Positions 1-5,507 of a DNA stretch of 6,772 nucleotides are shown here, piece after piece. The notes below the pieces were generated by a model. It was not told the origin of the DNA and did not search any database. It worked only from the letters and a program-made list of their open reading frames with translations. Positions within the stretch are counted from its first letter, which is position 1. The number at the start of each line of letters is the position of its first letter. The stretch covers positions 1-6,772 of the forward strand of contig JAEUKU010000059.1 of assembly GCA_016794075.1 (NCBI GenBank), in the 5' to 3' direction. The position numbers and the translations under genes were made by a program. This DNA is from Rhodospirillaceae bacterium (GTDB lineage Bacteria > Pseudomonadota > Alphaproteobacteria > Dongiales > Dongiaceae).

Positions 1-2
1 TC

Positions 3-173
3 ATCCGCCTTCCAGTCCGGGGTGATCTGGCCGCAGGACGGGTCAAGGCACTCGAATTCGAGCACGTCGCCCGGTGAAGCCTTGGCGATCGGCGGATTGG
101 CGTTGTTCCAGCCGATGTGATGCTGGTGGCCGTGGATCGTCTTGACCGGACCGTGCGGATGATTGTGGCGCAT
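3..173 (-). CDS. Acetamidase/formamidase family protein, N-terminal fragment
   Basis: The first 57 codons of a minus-strand gene that runs off the left edge. The fragment begins MRHNHPHGPVKTIHGHQHH and continues with GWNNANPPIAKASPGD, VLEFECLD and CGQI. The KTIH..QHH.GW.N segment followed by a .PGD.[VL]EFE. strand and a GQ motif is the characteristic start of the AmdA/FmdA family (PF03069), cytoplasmic enzymes that hydrolyse short aliphatic amides such as formamide or acetamide to the acid and ammonia. The ATG at 173 is supported by AGGAGG at 180-185 with a 6-nt spacer. It lies 10 nt after the stop of the upstream solute-binding protein gene, so it is almost certainly the next gene of the ABC transporter operon. 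The true substrate cannot be told from this fragment, because many family members are uncharacterised and the rest of the gene is missing. Confidence 0.85.
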   Translation of the reverse strand, partial: MRHNHPHGPVKTIHGHQHHIGWNNANPPIAKASPGDVLEFECLDPSCGQITPDWKAD

Positions 174-179
174 GTCTCG

Positions 180-185
180 CCTCCT
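180..185 (-). promoter_or_regulatory. Shine-Dalgarno AGGAGG fused to the upstream stop codon
   Basis: On the minus strand the sequence TAGGAGGCGAGACATG contains the TAG stop of the upstream binding-protein gene (184-186), the AGGAGG ribosome-binding site that shares the AG of that stop, and the ATG of the amidase gene. This fixes the amidase start and implies that ribosomes ending on the upstream gene can re-initiate here (translational coupling). Confidence 0.8.
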
Positions 186-1788
186 ATTGCTTGATCCAGA
201 CCGCGTCGAAGGGGAAGGGCTGGCTGATGATGTCGCTGAACATCTCCGGCGCGCCCTGCAGCCGCTCGGACCGGAGCGAGTAGCGGTTCGGGTTGAACAG
301 CGGCACCCAGGCGGCGTCCTTGTCCATGATGTCGGCCATGATCTTGCGCCATTCCCCGATGCGCTCCGCCGCCCGCGCCGGATCGGCGATGGCGTCGGCG
401 GCCTTGGTGCGGTCGTCAATCTCCTTGTTGCAGTAGAAGGACCAGTTGTAGCCGCCTTCCACCGCGCCGGAGCAGCCGAGGATCGCGGTGTAGAAGTTGC
501 TGGGATCGGGGAAGTCGGCATACCACTCGGTCAGGGTCATCGGCGGCACGTCGGGCTTGCTGGCGGTGCCGATGAAGGCGGCGAGGTCGAGGCCACGCAG
601 CTCCGCCTTGATGCCCACGGCGGCGAGGTCCTGCTGGATCGACTGCGCCATGCGCGGCCAGGGATCGACGTTCTGGAAGTAGATCTCGGTCGTGAAGCCG
701 TCGCCCAGCCCGGCCTCGGCGAGCAGCGCCTTGGCCTTCTCCGGATCGTAGGGATAGCCCTGATACTGGGGATCGAAGCCGGCCATGGCGGGCGGCAGGA
801 CCTGGCCCGTCACCGTCCCGCGGTTGTTCAGCACCTGCACCAGGCGCTGCTTGTTGACCGCCATGTTGACGGCCTGCCGCACGCGCAGATCGTCGAACGG
901 CTTGATGTTGAAGTTCATCGTCATGTAGTTGGTGTTGAGCTGGCCCGCGGTGACGAAGCGGTCCTTCAGGCTCGCATCCTGCGACACCTCGAGATACTTC
1001 GCCGGCGGGAAGATCTCGCCCAGGATGTCGGCCTCGTTCTTCTGCACGCGCAGCACGCCGACCGTCGGCTCGACGCCGAATTGCAGGATGTATTTGTCGA
1101 TATAGGGCCGGCCGTCCCTGTTCCAGTCCGGGTTGCGCTCCAGCACGATCTGCTGGCCCGGGCTGTATTCGGTCATCTTGTAGGCACCGGTGCCCACCGC
1201 GTGATGGGTGAAGTCCTGGCCGAATTCTTCCGCGACTTCCTTCGGCACGGCGAAGGAGAAGTTGAGCGCGAACACGTGCAGCATGGTGGCGTTCGGCTCG
1301 GTCAGCTGGAAGACCACGGTGTAGTCGTCCGGGGTGGTGATGCCGGACATCTCCGTCGCCTTGCCGTCGAGCATGTCCTGGCAGCCGGGAATGCCGGTGA
1401 AGTAACCGGCGCCGGGCGATTGCGTCGCCGCGTTGCAGACCCGCTCGATCGAATACTTGATGTCGGCGGCCTTCATCTCGCGGCCGTTGTGGAACTTGAC
1501 GCCCTGGCGCAGCTTGAAGGTATAGGTCTTGCCGTCCGGCGAGATCTCGAAGCTCTCGGCGAGGTCGGGCTCCAGCTCGCTGGTGCCGGGCTTGTAGTCC
1601 ATCAGCCCGTCGAACACCGCCTTGATCGGCGTCCAGCTCTGCACGGTGTAGCCGATGGCGGGATCCATGGAATCGAAATCGTCCTTGAAGACGATGATCG
1701 CTTCGCCGCCCTTCTGCGGCTCCTGCGCGATCGCAGCGAAGGAGGTGAGGGCGAAGGCGGCGGCAAGCGGTAACAGGTAACGCGACAT
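184..1788 (-). CDS. ABC transporter solute-binding protein, family 5 (second paralogue)
   Basis: A 534-residue periplasmic receptor of the SBP_bac_5 family (PF00496, peptide/nickel/opine-type), delivering ligand to the permeases encoded upstream. Residues 1-21 are a Sec signal peptide: hydrophobic core about 5-20, likely cleavage AIA|QE, no lipobox. Family hallmarks include DPAIGY (42-47), FDGLMDYKPGT (59-69), PDLAESFEISPDG (74-86), Y.F.LR.GVKFHNG (89-102), VGTGAYK (198-204) and ADFPDPSNFYT (424-434). Length is usual for the family. The start at 1788 has AGGAG at 1795-1799; an in-frame extension to 1971 adds 61 arginine/proline-rich residues that would mask the signal peptide, so I reject it. 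Mature cysteines lie at 118, 136, 439 and 453. Cys118, 439 and 453 are shared with the paralogue at 1839-3455 and could form a disulfide; Cys136 is unique. It lies 50 nt after that paralogue and 10 nt before the amidase. The ligand is unknown. Confidence 0.93.
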   Translation of the reverse strand: MSRYLLPLAAAFALTSFAAIAQEPQKGGEAIIVFKDDFDSMDPAIGYTVQSWTPIKAVFDGLMDYKPGTSELEPDLAESFEISPDGKTYTFKLRQGVKFHNGREMKAADIKYSIERVCNAATQSPGAGYFTGIPGCQDMLDGKATEMSGITTPDDYTVVFQLTEPNATMLHVFALNFSFAVPKEVAEEFGQDFTHHAVGTGAYKMTEYSPGQQIVLERNPDWNRDGRPYIDKYILQFGVEPTVGVLRVQKNEADILGEIFPPAKYLEVSQDASLKDRFVTAGQLNTNYMTMNFNIKPFDDLRVRQAVNMAVNKQRLVQVLNNRGTVTGQVLPPAMAGFDPQYQGYPYDPEKAKALLAEAGLGDGFTTEIYFQNVDPWPRMAQSIQQDLAAVGIKAELRGLDLAAFIGTASKPDVPPMTLTEWYADFPDPSNFYTAILGCSGAVEGGYNWSFYCNKEIDDRTKAADAIADPARAAERIGEWRKIMADIMDKDAAWVPLFNPNRYSLRSERLQGAPEMFSDIISQPFPFDAVWIKQ

Positions 1789-1808
1789 GAAAGGCTCCTG
1801 GCATGAAC

Positions 1809-1831
1809 GGGGGCGGGCACAGCCCGCCCCC
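1809..1831 (-). repeat. Perfect intercistronic inverted repeat (hairpin) between the two receptor genes
   Basis: GGGGGCGGGC at 1809-1818 and GCCCGCCCCC at 1822-1831 are exact reverse complements around a 3-nt loop. They lie just after the stop of the first receptor gene (1839-1841) and before the Shine-Dalgarno of the second (1795-1799). In minus-strand mRNA this makes a 10-bp, all-G/C stem-loop followed by GTTCATG, with no U-run. It therefore lacks the signature of an intrinsic terminator. A 3'-protective mRNA hairpin or partial attenuator that lets the first receptor accumulate over the second is more likely; the role is inferred. Confidence 0.75.
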
Positions 1832-1838
1832 TTCCGGT

Positions 1839-3455
1839 TTACTGCGCGTCGGTGGCGTAGACTTCGTCGTAGTTGACCGGGATATGGATCGGATCGGCGA
1901 AGACGCCCTGCGGCCCTTGGATGCGCGCCGAGTGGATGACATAGGCCTTCTCGTTGAAGACCGGCGCCCAAGGCGCATCCGCCATCAGATCGGTGAAGAT
2001 CTTGCCCCAGGCCGCGGCCCGCTCGGCGCTCTTGGCCGGGTCGGTCATGGCATTGGCTTCCTCGGCGCGCTTGTCGAGCTCGGGGTTGCAGTACCAGGCC
2101 CAGTTCCAGCCGCCCTCGACCGCGCCGCCGCAGCCGAGGATGACGGTGTAGAAGTTGCTGGGATCGGGGAAGTCGGCGATCCAGGCCATGCCGCCGGACC
2201 AGATCATCGGCGCGCCTTCCTTCTGCCCGCCGGCGGCGATGACGTTGCCCTGGTCGAGGTTCTTCAAATTCGCCTTGATGCCGATGGCGGCGAGGTCCTG
2301 CTGGATCGCCTGGGCGATGCGCGGCTGCGGGTCGGTGTTGGCGACGTAGAGATCGGTCTCGAAGCCCCCCTCCAGGCCGGCCTCCTTCAGCTTCGCCTTG
2401 GCGCCCTCGACGTCATAGGCATAGCCCTTGAAGCTGGTATCGTAGCCCGGCATCGCCGGCGGCAGCGGCTGGTTGGCCGGCACCGCGCGGTTGTTGATGA
2501 TCTGAACGATTCGCTCCTTGTTCAGGGCCATATTGACCGCCTGGCGCACCGCCACGTTGTCGAATGGCTTCACGTTGACATTCATGGTGACGTAGCCGGT
2601 GTGCAGCTGCTCGGTGACGATGGTGAGATCCTTCCAGGTAGGATCGTTCATCACCTCGACGAACTTCGCCGGCGGGATGCCGTCGCCGGGAATGTCGATC
2701 TCGCCCTTCTGCAGGCGCAGCAGGTTGACGACCGGTTCCTGACCAATCTGGAAATTGATCTTGTCCAGCTTCGGCAGGCCTGCCTTGAAGTAGTCGGTGT
2801 TGCGCTCCAGCGTGATCGACTGGCCCGAGGTCCACTCGGTCACCTTGTAGGCGCCGGTGCCGACCGGTTTGTGGCCGAAATCGGGCCCCTCGGCCTCGAC
2901 CACTTCCTTCGGCACGACGAAGGAGAAGTTGAGGGCGAGCAGATGCAGCAGCGTCGAATCCGGCCGGCTCAGCTCGATTTTCACCGTGGAATCGTCGACG
3001 GCCACCACGCCGGCCAGCTCCGTGGCGCTGCCGGCCTGGAACTCGTCGAAGCCCTTCAGGGCGCCGTAATAGCCGGCGCCGGGCGATTGCGTCGCCGGGT
3101 TGCAGGTCCGTTCCAGCGAGTATTTGACGTCCGCGGCGGTCATGGCGCGGCCGTTGTGGAACTTGATGCCCGGGCGCAGCTTGAAGGTATAGGTGAGGCC
3201 GTCGGCCGAGACCTCGAAGCTCTCGGCCAGGTCGGGCACCAGTTCGGTGGTGCCGGGCTTGTAGTCCATCAGCCCGTCGAACACCGACTTGATCACCGAC
3301 CAGTTCTTCCAGTCATAGCCGATCGCCGGGTCGAGGGTGATGAGATCGTCCTTGAAGGTGACGGTCATCTCGCCGCCCTGCTTGATGTCGGCGGCGAAGG
3401 CCGGCGCGGCAACGAGCATCGCGGCGAGGGATACGGAAGCGAGCAAGCGTTTCAT
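1839..3455 (-). CDS. ABC transporter solute-binding protein, family 5 (first paralogue)
   Basis: A 538-residue periplasmic binding protein of the SBP_bac_5 family (PF00496), immediately downstream of the DppB-type permease gene. MKRLLASVSLAAMLVAAPAFA is a textbook Sec signal peptide, with cleavage after residue 21 or 22; there is no lipobox cysteine. Family blocks are visible at DPAIGY (42-47), FDGLMDYKPGT (59-69), KFHNGR (98-103), ATQSPGAGYY (121-130), VGTGAYK (198-204), VRQAVNMALNKERIV (303-317) and ADFPDPSNFYT (427-437). Start 3455 is chosen over the ATG at 3473 because GGGGAG lies 7 nt before it, whereas the upstream ATG has no ribosome-binding site and adds six residues before the signal peptide. 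Cysteines lie at 118, 442 and 456. It aligns with the other receptor without gaps over residues 1-410, then carries a 4-residue insertion near 405-424. The ligand is not deducible; peptides, opines, amides or nickel complexes all occur in this family. Confidence 0.94.
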   Translation of the reverse strand: MKRLLASVSLAAMLVAAPAFAADIKQGGEMTVTFKDDLITLDPAIGYDWKNWSVIKSVFDGLMDYKPGTTELVPDLAESFEVSADGLTYTFKLRPGIKFHNGRAMTAADVKYSLERTCNPATQSPGAGYYGALKGFDEFQAGSATELAGVVAVDDSTVKIELSRPDSTLLHLLALNFSFVVPKEVVEAEGPDFGHKPVGTGAYKVTEWTSGQSITLERNTDYFKAGLPKLDKINFQIGQEPVVNLLRLQKGEIDIPGDGIPPAKFVEVMNDPTWKDLTIVTEQLHTGYVTMNVNVKPFDNVAVRQAVNMALNKERIVQIINNRAVPANQPLPPAMPGYDTSFKGYAYDVEGAKAKLKEAGLEGGFETDLYVANTDPQPRIAQAIQQDLAAIGIKANLKNLDQGNVIAAGGQKEGAPMIWSGGMAWIADFPDPSNFYTVILGCGGAVEGGWNWAWYCNPELDKRAEEANAMTDPAKSAERAAAWGKIFTDLMADAPWAPVFNEKAYVIHSARIQGPQGVFADPIHIPVNYDEVYATDAQ

Positions 3456-3494
3456 GCAAAGTCTCCCCAACATGGTTTCTGTTTCAGCATTCAG

Positions 3495-4415
3495 TCAGCG
3501 CAGCTTGATCCTGGGATCGATGAAGGGGGCAACCAGATCCGCGATCAGGTTGCCGAGCACGATCGCGCAGGCGGACACCAAGGTTACTCCCATGATGATC
3601 GGGATGTCGATTTGCTGAATGGCCTGCCAGGTCAATTGTCCGATACCCGGCCAGCCGAACACCGATTCCACCACGACGATGCCGCTCATGAAGTAGCCGA
3701 TGTCGATGCCGATCATGGCGATGACCGGCAAGGCGGCGTTCGGCAGCACATGCACCAGGACAATCCGCCAGCGGTCGAGACCCTTGGCGCGCGCGGTGCG
3801 AACGAAGTCCTGTCGTAGCACTTCGATGACGCTGGAGCGGGTGACGCGGGCGTACCAGCCGCCGCCGAGCAACCCCAATGTCACTGCGGGTAAGACGAGG
3901 TGCTTGAAATCGCCAAAGCCGCCGATGGGGAACCAGCCGAGCCAATAGGCGAAGACGTAGAGCAAGGTCAGCGCGATGACGAATTGCGGGGTGGAGACGA
4001 AGACCAGTGCGCCGACCATCACCGCCTGGTCCGCCGCCGTGCCGCGGCGCGCGGCGGCGAAGGCGCCGAGGGTCACACCGATCAGCAGCTCGCAGAGGAT
4101 GGCGCCCAGCATCAGCAAAGCCGTGGCCGGCAGGCGCGCGGCGATTAGCTCGGTGACCTGGGTGCGCTGCAGATAGGAGCGGCCGAGATCCCCCTGCACC
4201 AGTTTCCACAGGTAGCGCCCGTATTGCGTCCAGATCGGCTGGTCGAGGCCGAGTTGCTGGCGCACCTGCTCGACCTGCGCCGCGCTGGCGGTGCGGCCGG
4301 CGACCATGCGCGCCGGATCGGCGGGCAGGAAATGCAGCAGCAGGAAGGTGATGATCGACACGCCCAGCAGGATGAGCGCGGACTGCACCAGGCGGCGCGC
4401 GAGATAGGCTGGCAT
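3495..4415 (-). CDS. ABC transporter permease, DppB/OppB type
   Basis: A 306-residue inner-membrane subunit (BPD_transp_1, PF00528) of a peptide/nickel-type importer; with the DppC-type partner it forms the translocation pore. The N-terminus (YLARRLVQSALILLGVSIIT) is the typical DppB first helix. About six hydrophobic segments follow at roughly 9-30, 98-120, 131-158, 172-187, 228-249 and 271-296. The cytoplasmic EAA loop that docks the ATPase spans about 201-227 (FVRTARAKGLD, then HVLPNA). FGWPGIGQL (253-261) and the end DPRIKLR are family signatures. Length is normal. Its ATG shares one base with the stop of the upstream permease gene (TGATG at 4413-4417), a classic coupled junction; the first receptor gene follows after 39 nt. 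Neither ATPase gene lies between the genes seen here. Confidence 0.95.
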   Translation of the reverse strand: MPAYLARRLVQSALILLGVSIITFLLLHFLPADPARMVAGRTASAAQVEQVRQQLGLDQPIWTQYGRYLWKLVQGDLGRSYLQRTQVTELIAARLPATALLMLGAILCELLIGVTLGAFAAARRGTAADQAVMVGALVFVSTPQFVIALTLLYVFAYWLGWFPIGGFGDFKHLVLPAVTLGLLGGGWYARVTRSSVIEVLRQDFVRTARAKGLDRWRIVLVHVLPNAALPVIAMIGIDIGYFMSGIVVVESVFGWPGIGQLTWQAIQQIDIPIIMGVTLVSACAIVLGNLIADLVAPFIDPRIKLR

Positions 4416-5263
4416 CAGTGCCGCCCCCGCAGAGTGGGGTCCAGCAGGTCGCGCAGGGCGTCGCCAACGAGGTTGACGGCGAGGGCCAGCAGCGCCACCG
4501 CGAAGCCGGGGAAGAAGACCAGCCAGGGCGCCGACTGGAAGTAGCTCTGCCCATCATAGACGATGTTGCCCCAGCTCGGCTCCGGCGGTTGCACGCCGAC
4601 GCCGAGATAGGAGAGCAGGGCCTCGAACAGCACGGTGGTCGAGATGCCGAGCGTGCCCCAGACGATGATGATCGGCAGCAGATGCGGCAGGATGTGCTTG
4701 AACAGGATGCGGGAGGTATCGGCGCCGATCGCGCGCTCGGCGGCGATGAATTCGCGCTCGGCCAGCGAGGTGGTCTCGGAAAAGACCACGCGGGCGATCG
4801 GGCCCCAGTTGACCAAGGCGATCACCAGCACCACCAGCCACAGGCTGGGGCCCTTGAGCGCGGCGATGGTGATGGCGAGGATGAGGGCGGGAAAGGCCAT
4901 CACCAGATCGGTCGAGCGCATCAGGATCGCGCCCGGCAATCCGCGCAGGAACCCCGCGGTGATGCCGACCGACGTGCCGATCAGGAGCGCAATCCCATTG
5001 GCGAGCAATCCGACGATGAGCGAGGTGCGCGCGCCATAAATCATGCGCGAAAGCAGGTCGCGTCCCAGCAGATCGGTGCCGAACAGGAAGCGCTCGTTGG
5101 GCGGCAGCGGCGAGCCTTCCAGCGTCAGGCCGTCGAAGAACTGTTCTTCCGGCGCATAGGGCGCGATGACCGGGGCGAAGACCGCGATGACGACAAAGGC
5201 AAGCGCGACGACCAGACCAGCCATCGCCAAAGGCCGGCGCAACAGACCGCGCCACACATTCAT
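4415..5263 (-). CDS. ABC transporter permease, DppC/OppC type
   Basis: A 282-residue inner-membrane subunit (BPD_transp_1, PF00528, with the short OppC-type N-terminal segment), partner of the DppB-type permease. It has a first helix at about 12-34, then the DppC hallmark FGTDLLGRDLLSRMIYGART (61-80). Further hydrophobic segments lie at about 81-104, 111-134, 139-163, 198-220 and 246-270. The EAA loop is at about 169-197 (EFIAAERAIGAD, then KHILPHLLP). LSYLGVGVQPPEPSWG (217-232) and the C-terminal DPTLRG complete the family pattern. It is the first visible gene of the operon. The start is constrained by an in-frame TAG at 5279-5281 just upstream, leaving only the ATG at 5263. Its Shine-Dalgarno is poor (G-rich GGGGCGGG very near the ATG), so initiation may be weak. 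Confidence 0.95.
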   Translation of the reverse strand: MNVWRGLLRRPLAMAGLVVALAFVVIAVFAPVIAPYAPEEQFFDGLTLEGSPLPPNERFLFGTDLLGRDLLSRMIYGARTSLIVGLLANGIALLIGTSVGITAGFLRGLPGAILMRSTDLVMAFPALILAITIAALKGPSLWLVVLVIALVNWGPIARVVFSETTSLAEREFIAAERAIGADTSRILFKHILPHLLPIIIVWGTLGISTTVLFEALLSYLGVGVQPPEPSWGNIVYDGQSYFQSAPWLVFFPGFAVALLALAVNLVGDALRDLLDPTLRGRH

Positions 5264-5293
5264 CTTGCCCGCCCCGTCCTAGCCTGCGTTCTA

Positions 5294-5330
5294 ACCCGCG
5301 CAGCGGTGCCGAGTCTGCCGCAGCGCGGGT
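5294..5330. repeat. Near-perfect 13-bp dyad upstream of the importer operon (candidate operator or leader hairpin)
   Basis: ACCCGCGCAGCGG (5294-5306) and CCGCAGCGCGGGT (5318-5330) pair at 12 of 13 positions around an 11-bp spacer. The only mismatch is A5302 against A5322. The near edge is 31 bp before the DppC-type ATG. The arrangement fits an operator for a dimeric repressor or activator, or a stem-loop in the operon's 5' leader. No regulator gene is in the window and the assignment is inference. Confidence 0.5.
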
Positions 5331-5452
5331 ATTTCGCGCAAGGGCGAACCATGCCCATTTGTCATGCAAGCGGCGCGGGGCGCGGTTGTTTTCGAGGCAG
5401 TCCGCGCGAGGCGGCGAGGGCCGGTGAGACAAAGGGCGGCAGGCGCCCGGGA

Positions 5453-5481
5453 TGGACCGCTCGGCCCGGCGCGCGGATAAT
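5453..5481 (+). promoter_or_regulatory. Putative sigma70-type promoter of the pyruvyl transferase-like gene
   Basis: TGGACC (5453-5458, 4/6 to TTGACA) is separated by exactly 17 bp from GATAAT (5476-5481, 5/6 to TATAAT). The -10 is a rare A/T island in very GC-rich surroundings. Transcription would begin near 5488, giving a leader of about 20 nt that still contains the Shine-Dalgarno at 5495-5502. This is predicted from the pattern only. Confidence 0.55.
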
Positions 5482-5494
5482 GCGGCCGGGTCTC

Positions 5495-5502
5495 GGGAGG
5501 GG
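5495..5502 (+). promoter_or_regulatory. Shine-Dalgarno of the pyruvyl transferase-like gene
   Basis: GGGAGGGG, 5 nt before the ATG at 5508. It supports that start over later in-frame ATGs such as the one at 5649. Confidence 0.7.
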
Positions 5503-5507
5503 ACCGC

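Larger units (their letters stand above)
5264..5507. other. Divergent intergenic region between the importer operon and the pyruvyl transferase-like gene
   Basis: A 244-bp gap between two divergently read genes, with no plausible small gene. It should hold the promoters for both directions. A 13-bp imperfect dyad sits on the importer side and a sigma70-like promoter on the other; both are listed separately. I see no convincing -35/-10 pair on the minus strand for the operon. Candidates such as TTGCGC with CAGACT are too weak to call. Confidence 0.7.

Noticed and set aside
163..1773. A 536-codon open frame on the plus strand opposite the second receptor gene
   Set aside because: It is antisense to a clearly homologous gene, rich in Arg/Gly/Asp/His as expected from reversed GC-biased codons, and has no recognisable domain.
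1809..1831. Reading the intercistronic hairpin as a Rho-independent terminator
   Set aside because: No T-tract follows the stem on either strand, and a second receptor and amidase follow closely on the same strand.
1789..1971. In-frame 61-residue N-terminal extension of the second receptor
   Set aside because: It would overlap the first receptor gene and the hairpin and bury a clear signal peptide; the ATG at 1788 has its own AGGAG site.
1803..3818. A 671-codon plus-strand open frame opposite the first receptor gene
   Set aside because: It is the longest open frame in the window but runs antisense across two real genes and a gap. Its composition is a codon-bias artefact, and no domain or signal is visible.
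5264..5420. A sigma54 or sigma70 promoter for the importer operon
   Set aside because: CGGCAC...GC-like and TTGCGC...CAGACT-like pairs exist, but spacing or matches are too poor in this GC-rich sequence to support a call.
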